Source of the DNA: Acanthornis magna
Taxonomy: Eukaryota > Chordata > Aves > Passeriformes > Acanthizidae
NCBI GenBank assembly: GCA_036785705.1
Contig: JAWUZG010000016.1
Location: 992,001 to 1,056,000 of the forward strand
Length of the DNA: 64,000 nucleotides
Direction: 5' to 3'
Part shown: positions 13,927 through 25,800 of the stretch, in pieces
Position numbering within the stretch: the first letter of the stretch is position 1
Layout: the number at the start of each line of letters is the position of its first letter
Translations under genes and position numbers: made by a program
The notes under the pieces: model-generated
Database searches by the model: none
Told to the model about the DNA's origin: nothing
The model's input: the letters and a program-made list of their open reading frames with translations, nothing else

Positions 13927-14010
13927 GCACACACACATACACACACATACACACACATACACACACATACACACACATACACACACATACACACACATAC
14001 ACACACACAT
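13927..14010. repeat. (ACACACATAC)n microsatellite
   Basis: Seven exact 10-bp units from 13,931 to 14,000 with partial units at both ends. The long open frames over it on both strands (alternating Cys-Val or His-Thr) are repeat translations. Confidence 0.95.
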
Positions 14011-15405
14011 GCACAGAGACAAAACAGCAGAACATAGCAGGCTGCAGCTTCAGGCAGGGGGAACTGCACCAGCTGCTGCTTCTGTGCTCCTCCTGGCAAT
14101 TGCGTGCATGTGATCCCTACCAAGAGAGCAAGGGACAGAAATTCAGCGTTTTTCCAGTGACACATTCCCTCTCTTACACTCTGACTCAGAAGAGATGCTG
14201 TGATATTTATGAGATCACACAAGCACATGGTTTGTTCAGTGGTCAGAATGCAGAAGGGTAGTTCCACAACCTATTACTCTGGTAGAAGGATGAAAAGAAA
14301 CTATTGGAATGTTCTAAATGAACTCCTGACAAATAAAAATATCCAGCATGTACAGCCCATTTCAAACATGCATATGTGTGCCTTGTATGTGTGCATGTAA
14401 AAATCTACCTATGCCTGTACACATACATGGATGCATTTATGTATATGCATGTATAGGACATAATCCAGAATCCAGCACCTTGTAGGGATTCGTGATGGCA
14501 AATGGAGCAGACATTTGTTTTACTTCAATTCTAGCATTTGCAGCATTTCTTCTAGGTAAAAGAGGTAGAGAAGATTTAACACTCTGTATGCTCCAGCTGA
14601 GTATTTAGCATGGATCAGTGGAGGTGATAAATATGGAAGAGAAGGCAGGAAGGAAACTCCTGATGTTTGAGCCTAGTTTCCCTGGCTTCTGCAGTCAGTG
14701 AAATCATACAACACCTCACTGCTCCTACTGTATAAGTTCCAGAGCTGTTCTAGTTGAAAACTTCTGCTGATTTCCAGCCCTCTGGCCAATTTATATCCAT
14801 ACGTTCTGTGTTGATGTTGCCATTTAGTTTAAATACTTGTTCCTTTCCCTTCCCTGCGTGTTTATTTATAGACAGAATTACATTCACTCTCCAGCTTTGT
14901 TTTGTTCAGCAGAAAAAGACATGATTTTTTTCTCTTCTCTCAAGGCAGACTCTCAAATTGCTGATCATTCTCACCTGCCTGCCCTGCACCTGTTTTGATT
15001 TTAGCTCATGTTTCTAGAATATGGGCTGAGAGAATTGTGCATTCTCATCCATGTTAAATTCCCTATTACCATCTAGCAGGGAATTAATGTCTTTTCAGAT
15101 GGAAATATCTCACCTAAGACATTCCTGGACTTGCCAAGTTTCACATATGTGCTGAGAGTCAGCTCCTTTCCTGCACTTCAGTGCAGTGCTGGTGTCTCAC
15201 ACACTGAAATACCGCTGCCTCTTTCTGCCATTGGCACTTCACATGCACAATTCCGCATGGCATTTCATGTATGTATTCACAGCCAGATGCCATGTGCAAT
15301 CTAACGTGGCCTGAGAGGCAAGACTCCAGCTTGGGTTTTGGAATTTTGCATTATAGAATTTTAACCTTTGTTTTTATTTTGAGCATTATTTCAGTTAGAA
15401 GAATG
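14011..15405. other. Intergenic, no feature recognised
   Basis: Moderately AT-rich unique-looking DNA without a supported exon on either strand. A short stretch near 14,360-14,450 is rich in 'catgtatg/tgcatgta' words, perhaps a decayed TG/CA microsatellite. Confidence 0.5.
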
Positions 15406-15949
15406 TGTGGTGGGTTGACCTTGGCTGGAGCCTGTTGCCCACTGAGCCTCTCTATTGCTCCCCTCCTCAGAAGAATGTGAGCAGAGAAAATAAGATGAAA
15501 AAAACCCTCATGGGTCAAGATAAAGGCGGTTTACTAAAGCAAAAGCAAAGGTCATGTGCACACAAGCAAGGAAAAAACCCCAAAGATTTAATTCTCTACT
15601 TTCCATCAGCAAATGGTGTTTGACCACTTCTGGGAAGCAGGGCTTCAGCACATGTAGTGGTTGCTCTGGAAGACAAATGTCAAAAATAACAAATGGCCCC
15701 TTCTTCCTCCTTTCTCTTAGCTTTACCTGAGTAGACCTTTTGATCAGTTTGGTTCGGCTGTCCTGGTTATGTCCTCTCCCACAACCTGTGGAGGGGGGAA
15801 TGTTGGAGAGACAACCTTGATGTTGTGCTAGCACTGCTCCGCAGTAGCCGAAACATTGGTGTGTTATCAACACCATTCCAGCTACCAACGCAAAACACAG
15901 CACCAGGAGGGCTGCTATGGGGAAAGTCAATTCCTTCTCAGACTGAACA
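15406..15949 (-). mobile_element. Solo LTR of an avian endogenous retrovirus
   Basis: On the minus strand the element starts TGTTCAGTCTGAG and ends GGTCAACCCACCACA, giving the TG...CA termini of an LTR, about 544 bp long. Internal text ('cccatagcagccctcctgg', 'ggtgttgataacacaccaat', 'gtaaagctaagagaaagg') matches what I remember of an LTR family common in bird and especially passerine genomes. No gag, pol or env sequence follows on either side, so it is a solo LTR. A 140-codon frame inside it is a by-product and does not correspond to a viral gene I recognise. I could not see a clear target-site duplication, so the exact ends may be off by a few bases. Confidence 0.7.
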
Positions 15950-18930
15950 GAGGAATTAGTTACTGTGAATTCTTTTAAGATATTTGATTACTGTGGACAA
16001 ATATGCAACAAATGGTTGGGCCACAACTCCTCAAGCATAGGCTTTACTCTTTGGGCTTCTTGCCCAACCAACTGGTACCAACCAGTCTAAAGCTGCCCAA
16101 CATCAGACCACTCTAGCTTGAACTTGTTCCATCTCATATGGGAACATTCAGCGTGGACCATTTTCTTTTCCCAGCCATGCAGTGACAGCTTGTGGACCTC
16201 ATCTGAAAAACTTCTGCACTGGTCTGTCAGGCATTATGTTTGTGGTTGTTTTTACAATTTGAAAACAGGAGCCCCAAGGACAGCAAAATGTAGCAGTAGC
16301 ATCACTTAGTTCCCTCACTAATTCTCCTCTAGTTGTCCTCAAAACTAATGACTCGCGACTCAGCTCCACACAGACAGAATAAAAAAACATCTTTTGCTTC
16401 AAAAAACACATATTCCTGGTGCTGTTCCTCTGCAGAAGAAGCTGTTAACAGCTACATTTTGAAGACAGAGAGGATGTCAGAGTTCTATTTATTACTATTT
16501 TTATGGCATTTAACACTGCCATTCTTGCATGTTTGGGGTTTTTTTCTCTCTTTATGGTATTCTACTCCTATTAGTATAGGAACTCAACTATTTTTCCAGC
16601 GTAATATTATTGCTGTTCTTGTATTTGGTTGGGTTTTGGTTATGCTCTTGTTTTTCTAAAAGCAAACCATCCTGACGTGACCACATGTAAATTATCCTGC
16701 TTAAGGGCAGACTCCAGCCTTTTTGACAGGGGATGACAGACTTTTCTGCTATTTGGTCTTTGTGGCTCTCAGCCACAAAGAATACATTCACAACTTTCAT
16801 ATCTCTTCAAAGCTGCTGGCTTGGTGCAATTTTTTTGTTTTTGTGCAAAAAAAGGTGCATCCACTGTCTTTCTGAGATGGCCATAAACTCCAGTTTTATT
16901 TTCTTTTCAGTCGAGCTTTCCATTTCTGTAAACTGTTTTACATGGAAAAAGTACTGGACACTTTGAAAGCAAACTAATCAACCAGGGCAACATTTCTCAT
17001 TACAAAAATTCAAACCATTTAACTCAGCATAGATGTAATATGAAGCAGGTTAATTACCTGAAGTGAGACACCAAGCAGCATGCTTCTAACACCAAATTAA
17101 AAGGAAGCTTAAGTCCACTGAAATCAATGGATTTAAATACATTTTGATGTGTGAGATGGAAAAAAAAAATCAGATTTCCAAGGTAGATTTTGCTCAGTTA
17201 AAAGCAAATGTTTGACTTGATTTGAGTAAGACATTAACAGTGAGGTCATGCAGAGTGCCATGAGACTTGTAAGGGCCACAGGAAGGCAGCAGCCCTGTCC
17301 CTTTGAGTCACCGAGTGCTGGGTACTGATAAAGAAAGAAATGAGCTGTTAGCTCAGTAATCAGAACTGGTGTCTCAGAGTAGCTCCCTGTTCCTCAGAGC
17401 TCTTCCATTAAAACCAATTCATCTGGCAACACTTGACCTTTGCAATTTCACAGAAAAAAAATCAAGCATTTGCCTTCTCAGATAAAAAAATGCAGTGCTT
17501 TTTACTTTTGGGTGACTAATAAGAGCAAAATATGTGCACATAATTAAAGCAGTGCACTTCAGATTTACTTCAGAATAAATTAACCCAAACTAGACTGTTT
17601 AGTTTCAGAGCTGCATTTTTACCAAACACCTGTTTGTTCACATCCCTGATGAAAATAGTAAAATGGTGCAAAAGCACAGGAAGATCTGTACTTGGAGTAA
17701 TAAAAAACTAATTGTTTGGATAAAGTGCACATCAAATCAGAAAGGCAGTGTTAGTGGTTCCATTTTTTTTCTGTTTCCATGAAAGACTTGGAGCATGCAA
17801 AAAAGTACAGTTATTGAACATGCGTGTGAATGAAGCTAGAAATAACGAGTATGCTGGAGACCAGGATGCGTCTTTGAATAGGAGTCAAAATGTTAACACA
17901 GTTGCAGAAGAACTCAAACATCTTGCTGAGATGGAAGAACAACCTGTAAAATGCAGGCAGGTGCCTTTCACTATCCTGGGCCCTGCTGAACTTCCCAGCT
18001 GGAGATCCAGCACCGTGCCGTGGGGGAGATGAGATTCAGTTGAAGGAAATCAAGAAGAGATCCACAAGTGCATGAACATAGGTTTGGAAAATCCTAGGCT
18101 GAAAACATTAGGAAAGCCTCAGGCTGAAAAACTAAGAGGGTGTTAGTTGAGGAAAAAGGGGACCAAAGGTGACATGATAACAGCCTCCAAATATGTAAAG
18201 CCTGCTGCAAATTTCACAGGAGTGGTAATGTGTTTTCTCTGTGGTGCACAAGGATGAAATAAAAAGTGTTTGCATGTTTTATTAGATTAACAAACTAATC
18301 TGATAAGCATGGACAGGTGTATAAAGCTTTAGTAAGCTTGAAACAGAAGCTGTGAATAAGGCCATCTTTGCTTCAACACTACTCATAAGGATCACATTTG
18401 AACACAGCAGTAGCTTGTCCAGACTTCAGGATTCCTGAGTCCTTGAGCATTTTTGAGAAGAGATTAGGCAGAAATGATTCAACACTAATTGCTTCAAGTT
18501 AGACCAACTTTACTAACTGTGTATGTAAAAATGCTGTACATATTTTCTGAAGACTTTGGCTCAAACTCTTGAAAGTACATATCCACCTGTTTAGATGCCC
18601 AGGTCAAATAGTTAAGCAACATTTAAGAAGTTCTTCAGCGGCCATCTATTTCTGTAATCACTTACATGTCTGAGTGGGCCCCCCATTCACCTTTTATCAG
18701 CTATAAGCTTTCACGTCAGGTAGCTTTGCTACCAAATCCTCCCTCACGAACAGTGAATGTATAAACCAGAGCAAATACCCCACAAAATTGTATTTATGCT
18801 GTCAGCCCAGATTGCCTGAGGATTTAAGTTCTCCAGTGGGATCTGACAGACGTTGCTGCTTCAGATCTCTTTTTGGTGACTAGTGAACATTATTTAGTCT
18901 CTGGCATCCGAGAGTGAGTCCTCTGAGAAC
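15950..18930. other. Intergenic, no feature recognised
   Basis: AT-rich DNA with short chance open frames on both strands. No splice-bounded frame resembling a known protein was found. Confidence 0.5.
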
Positions 18931-19085
18931 TGAATCACAGAATGGTTTGGGCTGGAAGGGCCCTTAGAGATCACCTCATTCCAAGCCCTCTGCCATGGGC
19001 AGAGACACCTTCCACCAGACCAGGCTGATCAAAGCTGCATCCAGGCTGGCCTTGTGAGTGCCCCATCCCTGGGAATATTCAACTT
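18931..19085 (-). mobile_element. CR1 LINE 3'-end fragment
   Basis: It reads 'aatcacagaatggtttgggc' then 'tggaagggcccttagagatcacc' on the plus strand and continues through 'ccaggctggcc' to 'gccccatccctgggaatatt', the reverse complement of a CR1 3' end. Confidence 0.85.
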
Positions 19086-22000
19086 CTTTCTCTCTGCCCA
19101 ACAAATAATCGAGCTGATACCAAAACTAGAGGCTTCTTCACATTATTTCAGCTATTTGAGTAAATAATATGCACAGAAATAAGATTGCATAAAGCCTGTG
19201 AAATGACTTAAAGACACATTTTAATGAAAGGAGCTCAACTTGAAACACCTTTCCAGCCAATAAAGAGGTGGAGATGATGCAGGGTGCTGTATATTTTAAA
19301 AAGAGATTAAAGGAGCATTGCAATATGGTTGTGCTCATTTATGCTTGTAAGAGCATGGCCTGAAGTCTGGCAGGCTCCTGCTAAAAGAACTGTGGCAAAC
19401 TCATTGAACTATGGGGCACAGGGTCGAGGTTTTTTTTTTAAGATTTTTTTGATGTTTTCTAGAGTTCATGGGGAATTAACTTAATTGCTTAGTAGTTTTA
19501 TATTGCCAGATGCAATGAAGAAGCTTTTTTTCTCATTTATGCACCATTGTTTTAGGAGATTAAGAGCCAGATGATCTGTCCTTTCATTTACACTTAAAAA
19601 TAAATAAAATAAAAATACCATGACTGATAGTATTAACTATCAGCACAGGAAAAACCCTTGCTCAGGATCTCACTTGCTAGTATGTGATTTAAAGCTGCAA
19701 CTAATAACCCTCACAAATTCAGGTAACTTTTGTTTAGCTCTGTTTACTAAAATGAAGGTATACAAAAGTGAAATACATCCTGGATTACAAACACATACTA
19801 GACTTAAAATACAGTTGTAAGTAAACTCTGCACTGAACATTGCACTTACCCTTAATACACAGTTTTTGAACCATTTTTACATGCTTTTAAAAAAATCAAA
19901 CTCAAGAAATACAACAGTAACCCAGTAAGCTTTTAGCAGCAGAATATTAGCTGATTTCCACAGTTCTTGAAGACCAGATGCTTTCACTATTGCAAGACCA
20001 ATTTATGTTGATGACATTTTATCATATATAAGCTTCTTACTTGCAGCCAAACAGGTAAGTCCTGTGTAAGTACAGACAATAAGAATTTTGCCAGATGAAA
20101 GCTCTTGTATTTGATCCTGGATATATCAATATATGGAATTGGACTGGGGTCTGCTTTTGCAGTTGCTTTCTATATGTAATGGTAATAGTTATGCTCTGTA
20201 CTGTTCATCAAATCTTACCTGCTCTTTATCTTTTAACAGCATTTCATTTTCTGCTGCAGTTACAGTATTATAGTGACATACCTAAATTCTCACCAGATAT
20301 TTAACTGCATGTTTCCATATTTCATTCTTAAGTGTTCTTGTTCTGTTACTTCATCTGGTCATTAGCTGTGACCCCAAATTTCCATTAGAAGCAGTTTGTT
20401 TTGCCACTTGGCTAGCTAAAGAAACTTCTAGATATTATTTCTCTTATAATAACACATATACAGTGTATGTTATTTTTCTTGAAGTAACATATAAAATATA
20501 GTCTTCACAAATATCTGATGGAATTCTCCAGAAGAATTTAAATGCCCAGTAATGGAAGCTCTGCTGCAACAGAAGCTGAAGAAAATAAAGCAGAGGAGTT
20601 GCTTAATCAGCTATCAAGCATGGGGGGAAAAAAATCTTAAGGTACATACATATGTAAACATGTTCAGAGGAGTTAAAAAAAAACTCCAACCTAGATGTTT
20701 GGGTCCCTAGAATCAACATGAGCCTGTCACCCAATTATTTTGGAAATCTTTTCTTAAATCTTATTCACAAAAAAGCTGATTTTAATATGTGGAGTCAAGT
20801 AAGATATTGTTCAGCTGTCTAAATAGTACTCCCCATTTGAATTTTGGTAACAGCTTTTGACTCAGCTTGGTTCTCAGCAGCTCTCAGCAGCTGAAGCCAT
20901 CCCTTGTAATCTGTTAATACATCAGCAATGGGTGCTTGTGACTTCACCTCTCCTGTCTGAACTCTGGAGAGTGAGAATATTGCCAACCCTAAGAGGCATT
21001 GCTGCTGTGTGTTGTCCCTGGCAGATCTGTCAGCTGCAGAGAAATGATCCTCAGACAACTGGACAAACCAGATATTCACACCAACAGAGCATGTGACTGG
21101 ACTTAAGGTCAGAGATTCAGAGGCTGCAGGATTGGGACCTTAAAGATCCCTGCACAGGATTGCCCTGTGTGCTGCGTATCGCTGGCATCCAGGGAGATAC
21201 CTGCAAAGTTACAGGTTTACTTCTTTTGTGGAACCAGGCCTTGACAATCCTGTAAGCACAGGCTGATAGGGGTTCATCAGATTTACTGTCTTTTCATTCC
21301 CTTCTTCAGAAAATAAGTACTTAACTTGCTGATTATATGATTTAAAAAAACCAAAACCCCAAAAACCATTTTACATAGAATGAAGAATGTTAAGATGAGC
21401 CTCAACATCCCACCATGCCAGATCTGATACCCTCTGTTATTTTATATCACCATATCCTAATCGAGATTAAAATAGATTTTAAAAGTTCCTGATTATCACC
21501 GACTGCTATGCACAGTTCTCTAAAATCAGTACTGAAAAATAATTTAGACTCTGAGTGCTCTTTCATGTTCAAGTTTATACTCCCCAAGAATTAAATCCGC
21601 TTTCTCACAAAAGAACAAAATAATGACAGTTCCACCTAAACTGCCTCTTGGAAATACAGAAGGTTCTTCTGGTTTGGTGCTCCTTTTCTTTACAAGGTTG
21701 AAGCACACCTTTAATTCTTACAGCTGATACATGTTGCTTCATAATTTTATCATATACTAAGTTACTTTTCTGTATTTATAGCAGAAAGGGTTTTTGTTTT
21801 AATCTGCAGCTTTACATTAAGCGTGTTACATTTGTAAAGTATGTAAAACATTTGTGGTAGAACTTGACAAGACAGTATTAAAAATTTTGTTTTGGTCAAT
21901 TTTTAATGGATTGTATATATTTTAAAAATGTATTTCTACAGGTGAGTAACTGTGAAAGAGGAGATAAAAGGAGACCACCTATTTAGACACCAGATACAAG

Positions 22001-22685
22001 AGAAAACACAGTCTTCCAAGGGTTAAGCATCTAGTGTAAAATTTACATGAACTCCACTCAGATTTACTAATAGTTTCTTTGCAGTAGTTCTCCAAAGAAC
22101 CAAGAATTGTAACCAAATGTTATTGGCAGAAATCGTCAATAAAAGTGGATGCTAAGTATTTGCCAATATAAAAATTTAAAATATACACATCTCAATATTA
22201 GCACTAGACATGCTTCATACCCTGGGAGGCCCAGCACATCAAGTGCTTTTCTGGATCAACCATCCGTGCTTCAGCACGGCACAGACATAACTTCTTTAAG
22301 GAATCAGATCTCTGATCAGAAAAAAGCAAATGTTGTGCTAACAATAACACCGGACACAACTTGCCTACTGTGCTGCATGAGGTTCGAGTGCGTGCACTTG
22401 AACTAAAAGTCTCCTAACAACTATTCAGAACAATAGCAGGATATCCTCCACCTCTTAGCAAAGTGGAAGAAACTTGCTCATTGGGAGTGATATTTTTTCT
22501 GACATCCTTATCATGATTTCTTCCAAGCATTCACTTGCACTTGAAAACTGGTAATTGATGTCTTACTATGCATCTGCTTGACAACTACATCATCCATGGC
22601 TAAGTCACTCTCATTGTATCAGATGAGCCACAGTTGACAGATAAATTCCGTCTAATTAACAAAAGATTGGCTAATAAAACCAGAA
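19086..22685. other. 3' flank of the INF2-like gene, no further exon recognised
   Basis: This stretch lies downstream of the INF2-like stop codon and probably includes its 3' untranslated region. I specifically looked on the minus strand for a WH2/DAD exon like that of INF2 ([13 protein letters not shown]) and found none. Everything else appears to be unique AT-rich DNA. Confidence 0.5.
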
Positions 22686-22805
22686 TTAATTGTTAAATGT
22701 ACTGCACTTTCCATACTCTCCCTTTAGTCTCTTTGCATCTTCTCCTTTAAACAGTTTCTTCCTTTTCTCAGATGTTGCAGCTCTCTCCTTCCTTTCTTGA
22801 TTTTC
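22686..22805 (-). CDS. INF2-like exon 13: charged tail and stop
   Basis: Acceptor GAATGCAG then [19 protein letters not shown]... matching INF2's [19 protein letters not shown]. The frame continues [11 protein letters not shown] and stops (TAA, 22,686-22,688). INF2 at the same codon position leaves the exon through the donor GTCA|GTGAGT; here the aligned bases are TGCA|GTACAT, a poor donor, and the reading passes through to a stop six codons later. I see no WH2/DAD exon downstream. Confidence 0.82.
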   Translation of the reverse strand, partial: ENQERKERAATSEKRKKLFKGEDAKRLKGEYGKCSTFNN

Positions 22806-25800
22806 CTGCATTCAGACAGAATGAAAAACAAAAAAGTAAATAAGAGTTACTGAAGGAAGAGCTTGTTAAGAAACTCTCAGTTTGCAATGAATAGATATTC
22901 TGAACATGCCCTATGCACACTTAAAACTCTCTGATACTGGGGTTTGGGGGTAAATAGAACAGAGCTTCCTGGTCAATCGCTTTGGCCTTCTCCATGTGAT
23001 GATGTTACCAGCAAACTATTTCATCAGCTTTAACTGCAACTTTCAACTATGGACTGAAATGCATTCTTCTTAATTAGTCCCTTTGTCCACAAAACAGAAC
23101 ATTAGTTTAACTTAATTAGCATTCTAGAGATTTATCCCATAGCAACCTTGTTTGTATTCAGGGATTTCTACCAGAATTTTCAGGAACTGTTTAGCTGTGT
23201 TAAACAGCAATTCACAGTTTCTCTTCAGGCTCTCATTAAATTTGCCAGTAGTATTTCTGCCCTAGCGTTCAGGGCCAGAGTCCAGGCTGGATGTTTGTCA
23301 GCATCACTCACACAACTGCTAGAATGGCATAAATCCTGTTGGGATTTATGTCGATAGGCAGGATTCTGGTTTCTACAGAGCTGCTGGTACCAGAATAATG
23401 TGATTAATGGAGGAAGAAAAAGGAATGGAATGAATACTGCTAGCAAAAGAAGACCAGTACTCAGTGGAAGAGTATTTCTTGCTTTTGATAAGTAGCACAG
23501 TGTGGGGAGAGGGTTCTTCTCAACAACTGAGACAACTGTAACGGAATATCAAGATGATAAAAGCAGTTTTATAAAGTGCTCCTGAAGTTCTTGTTCCAGA
23601 GCTGTATTCATCACCAGAACATTGCCATCCCACCTGGAAGCTTGCCTGCTTTTGATTGCAACCAGTGAGCACTTAATCTACATGTTGCAGGTAGATCAGT
23701 ACTTAATAGGCTGCTGGGACATATGACAAAACCTAATAACATTGAGGAAGATGGTGATGATTTGGTGCAGAGAAGGTTCTTGATAAGACATGCATGGTCT
23801 CCTGCAGAGAGTTTGAAACAGAAAATAGAGTTTCCCATTATAATGATAAATCTGTTTGATTGCTATAGATCATCTGCCACTATTTCCATAATTTGAGCTG
23901 AAGAAGTCCCAGGAAACATGCATAAGTTTACAGAACCAGCCTTCATAGAAAGTAAAAGTCTAGGATCTTTTGGTCCGAAGAAATTTTCAGACAAGAAAAC
24001 CTGTGAATATTGACAGAGCTAGTCTGTTCGGAATGTAGGAGCATTATAGGCTCAAGGTTATGGAAACTTTCACTGGATGCCTTGAAAAGGAAAAAAATCC
24101 AGGTACTCTTGACAAAGAAAGAAAAGGATCTCTTTGCCATGAATAGAGGGTGCTTCTGAAAGAATGAGGCACAGGCAGAAGTCTTATGGAGAGCCTTCCA
24201 TCAGTATATGCCTCCCATGTGTTTGCCTGGTAAATTCCTGCTGCGTCTTAGCATAACATCTTTGAGATATTACGGCTGCTAAGAGACTTGCAGATTTGTG
24301 GGCCCTGGAAGAATGTCTCTATGTAATAAATCAGAAGAAAAAAAGAAGGTGAATTCAGGAATATGTTGTTCCGCTAATTGTACAGCGCACGCAGTAGTAA
24401 GAACAAGCTAAAAGCACATTAGGAATAAATTTATCAATTGAGCAAGACTGAACCAAGTTTTTCTTCAGAAAAATTGTAAAAAACCCTAAACAACAATAAC
24501 AATTCACTGGAAACACACTTAACAAAGTTTCTTCGACACAAGAAAGCCCAAAAAGGTACAGTGGTAGTAGGGCAAAAGAATGAATACTCACAATCCCTTC
24601 TCCACCTTCCGGGATTACTGAAGGCAGCTGCAGGGATGGGATTCAGTGAAAGAGGGTGTCACTTTGGATTTGCTCTTTGTGGGATGTTAGATACTTGCTT
24701 GATCTTTGTATTAAAAGATGCTCCAGGACAACTGTTTATCCCCACACTATCTAAAGCACATCCTGTTCCAGCACCATATGCACCCTACTGAGGAGCAGCT
24801 GCTCCAGCTTGGCTGTCCTAGGGGAGTACACAGAGGAATTATCCCTGTGCAGAGCTGTCTGTATAACCTCTATCATCAACTGAATACTTCCTAGAGCAAA
24901 TTTTGTTGAATGTTTTTTCTCCTTTTCCTGAGATTAGACCATCTCTTTGCTGGGAGCTCCCTTCTTTGAACAGCTGCAAACGCTAAGGGAAATCAAACAT
25001 TCCCTGCAATCCCCTGTAATCACACAATGATTCTTTTCCCCACAGTCTTGCTGCTCAGTTCTCCGCAAAACTCTAATTCTGATTTTTTGTCTTTGAGCTG
25101 AGAAGCTATTTTCTCCCCATCTCCTTCCTCCTGCCATCTGCTTCTTTTATTTTTTGAGAACGGGTGAAACAGTCATCAGCCCTGGGTGACAAACCAGCTC
25201 CTTTGCTTCCTTTCACTGTCAGTTTTGGAGATCATTTGGGTGTTTGGAAAGGCTTTGTTGATTTGGCTTTTTTTTTTTTTCCTCCAGGTAGATGGAGAGA
25301 AAGATGGCAGAGTCTTATTTTAGTAATTCCATTTACATAACTCAGTTTTTGTTACCTGAAGGATAAGAGATCGGAAAGAACCCTCAGGGAAGGGAGAAAG
25401 ATTTTGTTTAAACAAAGTAACAGACTCCAGATCTCTGTAGATAAGCTTAGGAGACATGAAGGATCACTATTTATCGAAACTTCTTATTTGATGTGGGAAT
25501 GGAAAGATAGAACTAACGATTTTGGCAGTGCTAAGAGTCCTGTTTTACACAGAAGTTTCATCTTCAAATAAAAGTTACACCTTAGCATTAAAGCTTAAAA
25601 TAAATGGCACTGGGAAGACATGATGCCTGTGGCTGATTCTAGTGTAAAAATCAAAATCACAGAACAAGAAGATGCTTTAAAACTTAAAACTTTCAGTTTT
25701 TCAGCATGCTGCTGTCTCAAGCACAGATATTATCTTCACTGCAATGATAGGGAGAAAGCAAGGCAAGAGACAGAGGCAATGAGGTCTGCAGTGAAAGACA

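Noticed and set aside
12487..14010. Regularly spaced repeats considered as a CRISPR-like array
   Set aside because: Spacing and units are irregular, the genome is vertebrate and the repeats are simple-sequence derived.
13831..14267. Cys-Val and His-Thr repeat frames on both strands
   Set aside because: Translations of the ACACACATAC microsatellite.
15508..15930. 140-codon frame with a hydrophobic start, membrane-protein-like
   Set aside because: It falls wholly inside the solo LTR and matches no viral gene I know; the hydrophobic start is LTR sequence.
17748..18032. 94-codon plus-strand frame
   Set aside because: No recognisable domain, no splice or promoter context; likely chance.
24519..24534. 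Minus-strand KKLC followed by a stop, resembling a truncated INF2 CaaX end
   Set aside because: It lies inside an intron of the paralogue, lacks the last three residues and has no in-phase acceptor I could support.
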